From contig JAUYMU010000113.1 in the NCBI GenBank assembly GCA_030698405.1, positions 1 to 64,000 on the forward strand: a stretch of 64,000 nucleotides of DNA, given 5' to 3'. Shown in pieces: positions 1 through 7,229 of the stretch; position 1 is the stretch's first letter, and each line of letters opens with the position of its first letter. The translations under genes were made by a program, and so were the position numbers. Source of the DNA: Bacteroidota bacterium. GTDB taxonomy: Bacteria > Bacteroidota > Bacteroidia > Bacteroidales > Prolixibacteraceae. The notes below the pieces were generated by a model. It did not search any database, had not been told where the DNA came from, and was given only the letters and a program-made list of their open reading frames with translations.

Positions 1-1598
1 ATTTTCTCATAAGCACCTCTTTGGGCAAGGACTTCAACCGCTTTCTTGATTGTTTCGTCTTCGGCATTCATGATTTGAAAATAATGACTCATCGAGAAAA
101 GATCGCGGGCAATCAGGCCTTTCATTTGTCGTTTCATTAACGGACGGGCAAATTCAACACTCTTATCCTCTTTTTTAACCCCTTCTTTTTCGCCGGCATC
201 CATAATTTTGTTGACCATTTCGTCGGTTACTTCAAACTTATCGACGTATGTTTTGAAATCGGAATACTTTTGTTTGAAGCCATCGCGGCTTTCGTCCATT
301 ATGTCGAGAACCCCGGTGTAAACGACGTTCTTACGAACCAGATTGTTATAATACGCGTAATATTTCGAAGTATCGAGCGGGATAAATAAATCAGGCATCA
401 CACCACCACCTCCGTAAACATTGCGTTTGCTGACCTTGGTCGAAAACATCAGCGCTTCGTTCTGCACAATGCTGTCTTTCGTGAACAACTCACCATGCTC
501 GATTCGTCTCAGGTAATCTTTCTGGTATTCATCAGCGCCTTCTTCATAAGGTTTCTGAATATTCCGGCCACTCGGCGTGTAATAATGAGCGGTAGTTAAA
601 CGAATCATTGAACCGTCGGTGAGCGGGAAAGGCTGTTGTACCAAGCCTTTGCCAAACGAACGCCGTCCGATCAGCACACCGCGATCCCAATCCTGAACAG
701 CGCCTGCTACAATTTCGCTTGCCGAAGCCGAACCTTCATCAATCAGCACAATCAGCTTGCCCTGCTCCAGTTCGCCGAGTGCAGTTGCAGTATATTCTTT
801 CTTTTGGGTATTTTTTCCCTGGGTATAAACAATCAGTTTGTAGGCAGTAAGGAACTGATCGGCCAATTCAGTGGCTGCGGTAAGGTATCCACCGCCATTG
901 CCGCGCAAATCGAGTACGAGATTGTTCAACTTTGCACCGGCTTTTAAGGCTTGAATTGCCTCCATAAATTCGCTGGTAGTAGTTGCCGAAAATTTGTTCA
1001 GCTTGATGTAACCTGTATTTTCGTTGATCATGTAGGACGCATCGAGACTGTTGATCGGGATTTTATCGCGGATAACCAGAAAATCGAGTAAATTTTCTTC
1101 GCCTTTGCGTTTCACTTTCAATTCAACCTTGGTGCCTTTTTTACCGCGCAGATAATCAAATACATCGACATTTTTTATACCAACACTGGCAATGTTTTTC
1201 GAATCGACTGCCACAATCCTGTCGCCAGCCCTGATACCGACTTTTTCGGAAGGACCACCCGGAACGGTTGTTACCACCATCAAAGTATCGCGGTAAACGT
1301 TGAACGAAATACCAACTCCTTCGAAGTTTCCCTGAAGCGGTTCATTCATTTTTTCAACTTCGGCTTTCGATATGTAAACAGAATGAGGATCAAGACCACG
1401 AAGTACCTCAACAATAGCCTTTTCGGTTAAATCATCCACATTGGTCGTATCTACATAGTAACTGTCGATTAACCGCAGCAAACGTCCGTATTTCATGGTA
1501 CTGTTTTGAACGTCCTGGGCTTTCAATTCAATTCCTCCTGCAAACAGCGCCAACCCCAGCAAAATTGAAAAACCTGTATTTCTGTATTTGAAATTCAT
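1..1598 (-). CDS. S41 family C-terminal processing peptidase (partial, 3' end outside window)
   Basis: Serine protease of the CtpA/Prc (S41) family, acting in the periplasm or at the envelope on C-termini of proteins. The start is the ATG read leftward from 1598 (MNFKYRNTGF...). It is followed by a hydrophobic signal segment (about residues 10-27), a helical N-terminal part, a PDZ domain (about 75-170, with the GVGISF and GIRAGDRIV motifs), then the S41 core. The catalytic serine lies in LIDEGSASASEI (coded near 735-755) and the lysine in RRSFGKGLV (near 650-665), the usual Ser-Lys dyad. The reading frame is open to base 1, so at least 532 residues are present and the stop lies outside the window. 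No partner gene is visible upstream. The family assignment is firm; the physiological substrate is unknown. Tail-specific proteases of this layout are common in Bacteroidetes, often in several copies. Confidence 0.93.
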   Translation of the reverse strand, partial: MNFKYRNTGFSILLGLALFAGGIELKAQDVQNSTMKYGRLLRLIDSYYVDTTNVDDLTEKAIVEVLRGLDPHSVYISKAEVEKMNEPLQGNFEGVGISFNVYRDTLMVVTTVPGGPSEKVGIRAGDRIVAVDSKNIASVGIKNVDVFDYLRGKKGTKVELKVKRKGEENLLDFLVIRDKIPINSLDASYMINENTGYIKLNKFSATTTSEFMEAIQALKAGAKLNNLVLDLRGNGGGYLTAATELADQFLTAYKLIVYTQGKNTQKKEYTATALGELEQGKLIVLIDEGSASASEIVAGAVQDWDRGVLIGRRSFGKGLVQQPFPLTDGSMIRLTTAHYYTPSGRNIQKPYEEGADEYQKDYLRRIEHGELFTKDSIVQNEALMFSTKVSKRNVYGGGGVMPDLFIPLDTSKYYAYYNNLVRKNVVYTGVLDIMDESRDGFKQKYSDFKTYVDKFEVTDEMVNKIMDAGEKEGVKKEDKSVEFARPLMKRQMKGLIARDLFSMSHYFQIMNAEDETIKKAVEVLAQRGAYEK

Positions 1599-1676
1599 AA
1601 TTGTATTTTTTATAATCGGATGGACGTTTCTTCAAATATCATGCAAATGTCGAATCCGGGAAATTTATTGATCGCA

Positions 1677-1711
1677 CAAAAATAGTTTATAAAAACCGGC
1701 AAATGGCAAAA
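1677..1711 (-). promoter_or_regulatory. Putative promoter of the S41 peptidase gene
   Basis: Reading leftward, a TATTTTTG (1677-1684) fits the Bacteroidetes -7 consensus TAnnTTTG. A TTTTG at 1707-1711 stands 22 bases upstream in the -33 position. The implied leader is about 70-80 bases. The rest of the gap from 1599 to 1906 shows only the divergent transposase promoter. Pattern match only. Confidence 0.35.
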
Positions 1712-1840
1712 ACAGTCTTAATATAAGTTAACATTCGTATTGGCTTCGTGTTCATAAGTGCGAATTTGATGCGAAAAGTTACAGGCCAAAGAAAGTAATG
1801 GCATTATAAAAAAGAATTGAAATAAACATGCTTAATATAA

Positions 1841-1870
1841 TTGACAGATCAGAAAAGTATTTTACATTTG
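1841..1870 (+). promoter_or_regulatory. Putative promoter of the REP-associated transposase gene
   Basis: A TTG at 1841-1843, a 19-base spacer and TACATTTG at 1863-1870 fit the Bacteroidetes -33/-7 consensus (TTTG, TAnnTTTG) well. The predicted transcript would start about 30 bases ahead of the ATG at 1907. Confidence 0.6.
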
Positions 1871-1906
1871 ATGATGTTTACAAGATAACAAACCGTTAAA
1901 TACAAT

Positions 1907-2650
1907 ATGGCCTACAATCCGAAAATACACCACCGGCGGTCGATCCGGTTAAAGGGATACGATTATTCGCAGGCCGGTTTGTATTTTATTACCATTTGCG
2001 TACAAAACCGGGTTTGTATGTTTGGTGAAATCGTTGACGGAGAACAGATCGATTCGCCCCAGGAAATGATATTAAACGATGCGGGAAAAATGGTTGAAAA
2101 TTGGTACCATGAATTGGAAAATAAATATCCCGATATCAAATGTCATGAATATGTGGTGATGCCAAACCATTTTCATTGTATCATCGAAAACAACGGAAAC
2201 GGAAATCAAAACATCAAAAAAAAATCATCATCAACAGACAACACAACAATGAAAATGGGCGAAAACGTAGGGGCAGACCTGCGTGTCTGCCCTGATGATG
2301 CGGGCAATACGGGTTTGGGTGGTACGGATAAAACGGGTTCGGGCGAAACACACGAAACGGGTTCGGGCGAAAATGTATCGGATGAAACACACGAAACGGG
2401 CAAAACATACGGATTGGGCGAACACATAGGTTCGCCCCTACATAATGTCGTTCAATGGTTTAAAACAATGTCGACAAACGAATACATACGTGGGGTAAAA
2501 ACGTTTGGATGGCCGCGGTTTTACAAAAAATTATGGCAACGCGATTATTGGGAACACATTATCCGCGATGAACGATCGTATCAAAACATTGCAAATTACA
2601 TTATCAACAATCCTTCCAAATGGAAAAACGATAAATTTTATAAAGGATGA
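1907..2650 (+). CDS. REP-associated tyrosine transposase (RAYT, Y1/HUH superfamily) with in-frame repeat insert
   Basis: Single-strand DNA transposase of the IS200/IS605-like Y1 superfamily, RAYT branch. Members act on REP-type palindromes and are usually single-copy chromosomal genes. The protein has 247 residues. N-terminal RRSIRLKGYDY and GLYFITICVQNR are typical of the family. The HUH metal-binding motif is HFH at 88-90 within VMPNHFHCII, and the likely nucleophile is Tyr214 in WQRDYWEHIIRDE. Residues 121-178 are a low-complexity Gly/Thr/Glu-rich segment coded by a palindrome-bounded insert (see 2267-2441). It separates the HUH half from the tyrosine half, and without it the protein would have about 190 residues. 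No flanking IS inverted repeats or partner tnpB were seen. The reading frame is intact, so the protein could be functional, but activity with this insert is unproven. The stop TGA overlaps an upstream in-frame ATG (2647) of the next gene. Confidence 0.9.
   Translation: MAYNPKIHHRRSIRLKGYDYSQAGLYFITICVQNRVCMFGEIVDGEQIDSPQEMILNDAGKMVENWYHELENKYPDIKCHEYVVMPNHFHCIIENNGNGNQNIKKKSSSTDNTTMKMGENVGADLRVCPDDAGNTGLGGTDKTGSGETHETGSGENVSDETHETGKTYGLGEHIGSPLHNVVQWFKTMSTNEYIRGVKTFGWPRFYKKLWQRDYWEHIIRDERSYQNIANYIINNPSKWKNDKFYKG
2267..2441 (+). repeat. Palindrome-bounded 175-bp repeat element inserted in the transposase frame
   Basis: The element begins with GTAGGGGC (2267-2274) and ends with its exact reverse complement GCCCCTAC (2434-2441). 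Each end also holds its own hairpin: GGGCAGAC/GTCTGCCC (2271-2278 with 2285-2292, 6-base loop) and GGGCGAAC/GTTCGCCC (2416-2423 with 2430-2437, 6-base loop). Between them are degenerate direct repeats around GAAACACACGAAACGGG (copies near 2345 and 2383). The length keeps the transposase frame open, and long stretches are also open in all three leftward frames. It looks like a REP/MITE-type palindromic element. That it is a substrate of its host transposase is inference. Confidence 0.75.
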
Positions 2651-2679
2651 TACGACCAGGAAACAACAACTATAATAAC

Positions 2680-3240
2680 ATGATAAAAAAAATACTGACT
2701 TTTCTCCTTGTTCTGATTTCAGCACAGATATTTGCCAAAGTTGGAACAAATAGTGACTATTGGATTTTATCTCAAAATGAATACAACTCCAGAGTTTCAA
2801 AAGGGAAAGATGTAACATTGAGAAGGTATATTATTATTCCTGATCTTGATAAAAAGTATAAAGACATTTTGGAAACCACTGATGAAAAATCATTGCTGGC
2901 TAAATTTTCGTTTATGCTTAAAAGAAACAAAAGCGCTTTGATTGAGAAGTATATTTTGAGTTGCGACAATTCATCAGACATTCATCATTTAATCAACGGC
3001 TTGTATTGCATTTCAAAAAACCAATATTCCAAAGCAATTGACCATCTGAAAAAATTTGAGAATGACGAATACACATTTCTAAAATCATTATTGATTGCTG
3101 ATTGCAAATACGAATTACTTCGGGATAAGAAAAACTTTCAGTTAATCATTGGCGAATATCAAACTGCAATGGACAATGCCGACAACGAACAAAAAAAATC
3201 AATCATCAATAACCGCATTAAGTACATTAAATACCGCTAA
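2680..3240 (+). CDS. Secreted hypothetical protein, TPR-like
   Basis: Not recognised as a named family. The ATG at 2680 is chosen because it opens a clear signal peptide (MIKKILTFLLVLISAQIFA). An earlier in-frame ATG at 2647 overlaps the transposase stop but would add 11 polar residues ahead of that signal. The mature part is about 168 residues, lysine-rich and predicted mostly helical. The stretch GLYCISKNQYSKAIDHLKKF resembles one half of a tetratricopeptide repeat, with more helical pairs on both sides. The gene ends 4 bases before the lipoprotein gene at 3245, so the two are probably cotranscribed and may act together in the periplasm. Function unknown. Confidence 0.6.
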   Translation: MIKKILTFLLVLISAQIFAKVGTNSDYWILSQNEYNSRVSKGKDVTLRRYIIIPDLDKKYKDILETTDEKSLLAKFSFMLKRNKSALIEKYILSCDNSSDIHHLINGLYCISKNQYSKAIDHLKKFENDEYTFLKSLLIADCKYELLRDKKNFQLIIGEYQTAMDNADNEQKKSIINNRIKYIKYR

Positions 3241-3244
3241 AACC

Positions 3245-3991
3245 ATGAACGACTTTACCAAATCTATTTTTCTACTGGCAGGATTGACCCTGATCGTAAG
3301 TTGCACATCAACAAAAAAGATTCAGAAAAGCATGAATTCCAAAAGCTATTCAATGGCCTATATAATGGATTCGAAGATTTCTGATACGAAAAGCAATATC
3401 GCAGTTGGTGTTGATACCATTGTCTTCAATTCAAACACAATTGGTGATACGACCAGCATTAAAAAAGAAAAAGGCTGGTTTTTACCACTCGTTTTTGTTT
3501 ACATCTGGAATTCACAAAACCAATGTATTCAGGGAAAATCAATGATAGAAGAAGATATTCCCACATTTCTGAAATCGTCGCTGATAAGTGAAATCAACAG
3601 ATCGGGTAATTTGAATGTGGATACCTTGAATAATTCAGAATATAAAATTGAATTGTCGATTGATGAAATTAAAACAGAAGGATCATACATCAGTAGCGGA
3701 TTCTTTTATTTTGCATTGTATGTTTATGGCTACTCTTATTCAGACAAGGCAGGCCCGGCAATTTCAAATTTGCGGGTTTCCTATAAATTAAAAAAGAACG
3801 ATCAGGTCGTTCACAGCAATTCATTCAATTCAGAAAGGTTTACCGAACAAATAAACAAAAGATACACCAATACAAATATATTGCAACAAGACTATGCGAT
3901 AAGTATGGTGGAAGCTGCTTCTTTCAATTTCAAAAATGTAATTGAGTTGATTGTGAAAGATTTAAACACCTTTTTCAATAAGCAAAGTTGA
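3245..3991 (+). CDS. Hypothetical lipoprotein
   Basis: A 248-residue predicted lipoprotein of no recognised family. The start at 3245 gives a signal peptide ending in the lipobox LIVSC with Cys20; the frame stays open upstream to 3149, but that part lies inside the preceding gene. The mature region begins TSTKKIQKSM. It contains polar beta-type segments, one hydrophobic stretch GFFYFALYVYGYSY (about residues 155-170), and a helical C-terminus ending in VIELIVKDLNTFFNKQS. The layout resembles outer-membrane-associated lipoproteins of the DUF/LptE-like kind, but no motif supports a specific function. It probably forms an operon with the TPR-like gene just upstream. Confidence 0.6.
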   Translation: MNDFTKSIFLLAGLTLIVSCTSTKKIQKSMNSKSYSMAYIMDSKISDTKSNIAVGVDTIVFNSNTIGDTTSIKKEKGWFLPLVFVYIWNSQNQCIQGKSMIEEDIPTFLKSSLISEINRSGNLNVDTLNNSEYKIELSIDEIKTEGSYISSGFFYFALYVYGYSYSDKAGPAISNLRVSYKLKKNDQVVHSNSFNSERFTEQINKRYTNTNILQQDYAISMVEAASFNFKNVIELIVKDLNTFFNKQS

Positions 3992-4016
3992 GGAATAACA
4001 ACTTAGCAGATTTTCA

Positions 4017-4024
4017 TATATTTG
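4017..4024 (+). promoter_or_regulatory. Putative -7 box ahead of the 266-residue hypothetical gene
   Basis: TATATTTG matches TAnnTTTG and lies about 53 bases ahead of the ATG at 4077. A TTG at 3988 is a little far (26 bases) for a -33 element. Confidence 0.45.
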
Positions 4025-4076
4025 GAAAAATAAAAGAAACTGAAATCGCCTGTAATTTCCTTAAAACCCATCAGAT

Positions 4077-4877
4077 ATGAAAGACCGCGAACCGGAAGAA
4101 TTTGAAGACGAACTAGAACGTTTGAAGCAGGAAAATGAGATTAAACGGATGAAACTAAGGCTCGAATATGGAGCTGATTTCTCCATCGAATCAACAAATC
4201 CTGATTTGCCCCCCGATGTGGAAAGCCAGTTTCTGGACAATGTTTTAAATTTCGAAAAGGCATTTCATGATTCGGAGCGTGTAATGATATACGATTTCAT
4301 CGGCAAACCGGACTTCAAAAAAAGCGAAGACATTCCTGATTCTGAAATCAGTTCGGCGTTGGAACAAATGATGCAACTGCTAAATGAGTATCAAATCCAT
4401 TTGGATACGCTTTGCGAAGTTGACGAACGCGAATTATACCGGTTTATCACCGAAGAACTGTTTTTGACTGAAACTGACAATATAAAAATGGAAGGGTGGA
4501 TCAGCCATTTTACTTATGAAGAATTCCATCCGAACCATGAGTACGACCTAACAAACGGTTGTACCGATTTTTTTGATTCGTTTCTGGATCATGAGTCTGA
4601 CTACTATGCCAACAACCTAACCAAGGAGGCAGAATCGAACAAGTGGTTTGAAAATTTCCGGCAGTCATTCAAATCTTTCAAGCTCAGCAATCTTGAAATT
4701 ACTGACATTCAATTTGATGAATCAAACGCAGAAGTGCAATTCTACGTCCGTTTTTCCGGAGTAATAGAAGGCAGCAACCAAACAGAAAACTTTTCAGGTC
4801 CGGGGAAAATGAATTTTCTGCATCAATGGGGCTACTGGTATATTAATGAGGTAACTTTGCCAGTGAATCAGAAATGA
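4077..4877 (+). CDS. Hypothetical acidic cytoplasmic protein
   Basis: A 266-residue protein without signal peptide or membrane segment; family not recognised. The N-terminus (residues 1-30, EFEDELERLKQENEIKRMKL) is a charged heptad-type helix and probably a short coiled coil. The rest is rich in Asp and Glu and has many aromatic residues (WISHFTYEEFHPNHEY, WFENFRQSFKSF). The C-terminal third (VQFYVRFSGVIEG...MNFLHQWGYWYINEVTL) reads like a beta-sheet domain such as a cystatin/NTF2-like fold, but this is a guess from hydrophobic patterning. It is preceded by its own probable promoter (4017) and followed by a 104-base gap, so it appears to be monocistronic. Confidence 0.6.
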   Translation: MKDREPEEFEDELERLKQENEIKRMKLRLEYGADFSIESTNPDLPPDVESQFLDNVLNFEKAFHDSERVMIYDFIGKPDFKKSEDIPDSEISSALEQMMQLLNEYQIHLDTLCEVDERELYRFITEELFLTETDNIKMEGWISHFTYEEFHPNHEYDLTNGCTDFFDSFLDHESDYYANNLTKEAESNKWFENFRQSFKSFKLSNLEITDIQFDESNAEVQFYVRFSGVIEGSNQTENFSGPGKMNFLHQWGYWYINEVTLPVNQK

Positions 4878-4981
4878 GAAATTGGCAGGAGATAGAAGTC
4901 GGAAGACCGAAGAAACAACCGCCAAACGACACCTTGTATTTCGAATAGAAACAGTTTCCACAAATAACCTAAAAAGACAAA

Positions 4982-5773
4982 ATGAACCAACAAACAAAAT
5001 TCAGCAGGTCATTTATCCTGATGACCTTTTTCGCACTGGTATTTACGTTTTCGGCGATTGCCGCTTCAAGAGATTATTACCAGATTCAGGTTTTCCGCTT
5101 AACTGGGAAAGTCCAGCAGCAGAAAGTGGAGAATTTCCTAAAAAGCGCCTATTTGCCAGCGCTTCACAAGGCAGGAATTCAAAAGGTGGGTGTATTTAAA
5201 CCCATCGAAAGCGATACTACTTCCGGGAAACGGATTTATGTCTGGATACCTTTCAAATCGCTTGACCAATTCGCTAAAATTCTGGAAGCACTTGAAAGAG
5301 ATCAGGAATACCAGACAAAGGGAATTGATTTTTTAGGAGCTCCGTTTGATAATAAACCTTTCATACGCAAAGAATCCATTCTTCTGAAAGCATTTTCTGA
5401 TGCGCCAAATTTCTTCATTCCAAAGCACCAAACAGCACCTTCCGAAAGGATTTATGAACTGAGAAGTTACGAAGGCCCGACCGAAAACCTTTTCAGGAAA
5501 AAAGTAAAAATGTTTAACGAAGGCGGCGAGATAAAACTTTTTAAAAAGCTGGACTTCAATGCAGTTTTTTATGCTGAAGTTATCTCGGGCAGCACAATGC
5601 CCAACCTGATGTACCTCACCACTTTTGCAGATGCAGCCACCCATGCCGACCGCTGGGCAGCTTTCCGCGCACATCCGGAATGGAAAACCCTTTCGGCTCT
5701 CGAAGAATATAAAAACACGGTTTCCAATTCAGTAAAAATACTGCTGCACCCAACCGATTATTCTGATTTTTAA
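4982..5773 (+). CDS. NIPSNAP family protein, secreted
   Basis: A 263-residue protein with an N-terminal signal segment (about residues 9-28, FILMTFFALVFTFSAIA) followed by two ferredoxin-like NIPSNAP-type repeats. The second contains the family signature IYELRSYEGPTENLFRKKVKMFNEGGEI (about 158-185) and ends ...WAAFRAHPEWKTL. Bacterial NIPSNAP proteins of this length with a signal peptide are frequent in Bacteroidetes; their biochemical role is not established. A strong stem-loop follows at 5803-5839, so the gene ends its own transcript. The family assignment rests on the repeat pattern and is fairly sure; function is open. Confidence 0.85.
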   Translation: MNQQTKFSRSFILMTFFALVFTFSAIAASRDYYQIQVFRLTGKVQQQKVENFLKSAYLPALHKAGIQKVGVFKPIESDTTSGKRIYVWIPFKSLDQFAKILEALERDQEYQTKGIDFLGAPFDNKPFIRKESILLKAFSDAPNFFIPKHQTAPSERIYELRSYEGPTENLFRKKVKMFNEGGEIKLFKKLDFNAVFYAEVISGSTMPNLMYLTTFADAATHADRWAAFRAHPEWKTLSALEEYKNTVSNSVKILLHPTDYSDF

Positions 5774-5802
5774 GATACCTGATTTTCGTTCGTTTAAAAC
5801 GT

Positions 5803-5839
5803 AAAACAGCCAGCCGACGGAATGTTGGCTGGCTGTTTT
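5803..5839 (+). terminator. Intrinsic terminator after the NIPSNAP gene
   Basis: A perfect 13-bp stem AAAACAGCCAGCC / GGCTGGCTGTTTT with an 11-base loop, GC-rich at its core, A-rich before and T-rich after. It lies 30 bases after the stop. The symmetric A/T tails could also let it act for the leftward XRE gene, which ends at 5920. Confidence 0.85.
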
Positions 5840-5919
5840 GTATTTATTCGCTTGGCGCAGGGCGGGATTTAACCGATGAATTTCTGCAAAGAATTCTGCA
5901 CCAGCGTGGGTTTTCTCCT

Positions 5920-6915
5920 TTATGAAGTTAACAACCTGATACCGGTTAAATCCGCTTTCCCGTTTTTCAGGAATTCGTAGGTCATCCGATCTGCCTGACA
6001 GTCAATAAATAGCATCCCTTTTAAACTCTTGTTTTTAAAGAAAGTGTTGGTGAGCATTGCATTCCGGAATGTCACCGTTTTAAAGACGCAGTTTTCAAAA
6101 TAGCAGTCATCCAATGCACCGGTGAAAACGATATCCGCAATCTGTGAATCAATAAAAGAAGTGCGGTTCCACACAGCATTGGCGATTGCATTTTTCTCTA
6201 AGTCACCGGATTTGGCCACCACGCCGGTAAAACCACCCGATTTAATCACCATTCCTGTAAAGTTGGCGCCATTGAAATCACAGCCGTAGAGATAACTTTC
6301 TGAAAATTTGGTTCCTGTAAAATCGGCGCCGGTGAAATCGCAAACGTGAATATGACTTCTTGAAAATTCAGCGTCTTTCAGTGTACACTCCTTAAATATA
6401 TTTTTGTTTAAGTGAGAAAGCTGAATGCGGCTGTTACTGATATCGGAGCCTGAAAAGTCACAACTGTCAACATTATTGGTTTTTAGAAGAAGGCCCGACA
6501 AGTCGGAACCGATAAACTTGCAGCGCTGCATGTTGGAGGAACTGAATTTTTCATGCAGGTCTTTCAACCCTGAAAAGTCAGCGTCCACCCAGTTTCCGCG
6601 TGACATATCCCAACTCAGCTTTTTCCCTGCCTTGCCGGATGGCAATTCAGCCGATTGCTTGACTAAAGGCTCAACGGGCGCAATTTCAGTGGCCGCAGAT
6701 TGGAAGTTTTCTGAGAAATAGTTAAGGTCAACACCCATAATTTCTGCCAGACGATTTAAAGTAATGATGTCGGGCATTGATTCTCCGCGTTCCCATTTCC
6801 CAACAGCCTGTGGACTGATGAATAGACGCTCGGCAAGCTGAGCCTGAGAAATGGTTGCTTTCTTTCGTGCTTCGGCAATTTTATTGCCAATCAATTTTGT
6901 TTCCATATTTTCCAT
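5920..6915 (-). CDS. XRE-type HTH protein with pentapeptide-repeat domain
   Basis: A 331-residue putative transcription regulator. Residues 8-65 are a classic lambda-repressor-type HTH (ISQAQLAERLFISPQAVGKWE, followed by GESMPDIITLNRLAEIMGV). A linker of about 35 residues follows. From about residue 105 to the end runs a pentapeptide-repeat right-handed beta-helix with the A(D/N)(L/F)xx periodicity (DFSGSDISNSRI, CDFTGADFTGTKF, CDFNGANFTGM). The sequence shows no catalytic motif. In related proteins the beta-helix is presumed to mediate dimerisation or partner binding; its ligand here is unknown. The ATG at 6906 is an alternative start three codons in. A -7 box (6943-6950) lies just upstream, so it is probably autonomously transcribed and could be autoregulated. 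Confidence 0.88.
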   Translation of the reverse strand: MENMETKLIGNKIAEARKKATISQAQLAERLFISPQAVGKWERGESMPDIITLNRLAEIMGVDLNYFSENFQSAATEIAPVEPLVKQSAELPSGKAGKKLSWDMSRGNWVDADFSGLKDLHEKFSSSNMQRCKFIGSDLSGLLLKTNNVDSCDFSGSDISNSRIQLSHLNKNIFKECTLKDAEFSRSHIHVCDFTGADFTGTKFSESYLYGCDFNGANFTGMVIKSGGFTGVVAKSGDLEKNAIANAVWNRTSFIDSQIADIVFTGALDDCYFENCVFKTVTFRNAMLTNTFFKNKSLKGMLFIDCQADRMTYEFLKNGKADLTGIRLLTS

Positions 6916-6942
6916 CGTTTTGTTTTAAATTTTTCGACACAG

Positions 6943-6950
6943 CAAAGATA
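6943..6950 (-). promoter_or_regulatory. Putative -7 box of the XRE/pentapeptide gene
   Basis: Read leftward this is TATCTTTG, an exact TAnnTTTG match, 28 bases ahead of the start at 6915. No clear -33 element. The rest of the gap 6951-7229 holds two terminators and a short repeated motif. Confidence 0.55.
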
Positions 6951-7055
6951 TGCCGATGCATCTCAGGAATCAGAAAAATAAAAACACTTATGGTTGTTAT
7001 TACGCTATTTATGGTTGTTATTCAACAACCAGCAGTTGTATGTGTAGAGATTTAT

Positions 7056-7095
7056 AATAGTGAGGGCTTCACTTTCGAGTGAAACCCTCACTATT
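7056..7095. terminator. Long UUCG-capped hairpin between guaA and the XRE gene
   Basis: AATAGTGAGGG (7056-7066) pairs with CCCTCACTATT (7085-7095). After one mismatch a further TTCACT/AGTGAA stem (7068-7073 with 7078-7083) is closed by the tetraloop TTCG. No long T run follows, but the fold is very stable. It probably acts as a second barrier downstream of guaA and insulates the XRE promoter. Confidence 0.65.
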
Positions 7096-7102
7096 TACAC
7101 GA

Positions 7103-7131
7103 AAAAAGGAGGCTCAACGAACCTCCTTTTT
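7103..7131 (-). terminator. Intrinsic terminator of guaA
   Basis: A perfect 10-bp stem AAAAAGGAGG / CCTCCTTTTT with a 9-base loop. Read leftward it ends in a run of T, about 100 bases after the guaA stop. Confidence 0.75.
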
Positions 7132-7134
7132 CAC

Positions 7135-7171
7135 TTCGACAAGCTCAGTGACCGTTTCGACAAGCTCAGTG
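7135..7171 (+). repeat. Two copies of the short motif TTCGACAAGCTCAGTG
   Basis: Exact copies start at 7135 and 7156 (period 21). A third is at 24488-24503, more than 17 kb away, also intergenic. In both places a GCGC-containing tail and a degenerate run of ACTG/CAGT words adjoin it. This is a dispersed non-coding repeat; function unknown. Confidence 0.7.
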
Positions 7172-7229
7172 CCGCGCTTTTTACTGTAAACTGTGACTGA
7201 CCACGGAAAACTTAAAACTGACCACTGTT

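Noticed and set aside
636-947. A 103-codon rightward frame
   Set aside because: It lies antisense within the S41 peptidase gene, whose frame has the full domain set; the rightward frame has no family character.
2206-2427. Leftward frames of 64-73 codons over the transposase insert
   Set aside because: They arise from the repetitive, stop-poor insert and read as Pro/Phe/Arg-rich low-complexity in all three frames; no start context or homology pattern.
4882-5199. A 105-codon rightward frame overlapping the NIPSNAP start
   Set aside because: It mostly overlaps the well-supported NIPSNAP gene in another frame and has no recognisable features of its own.
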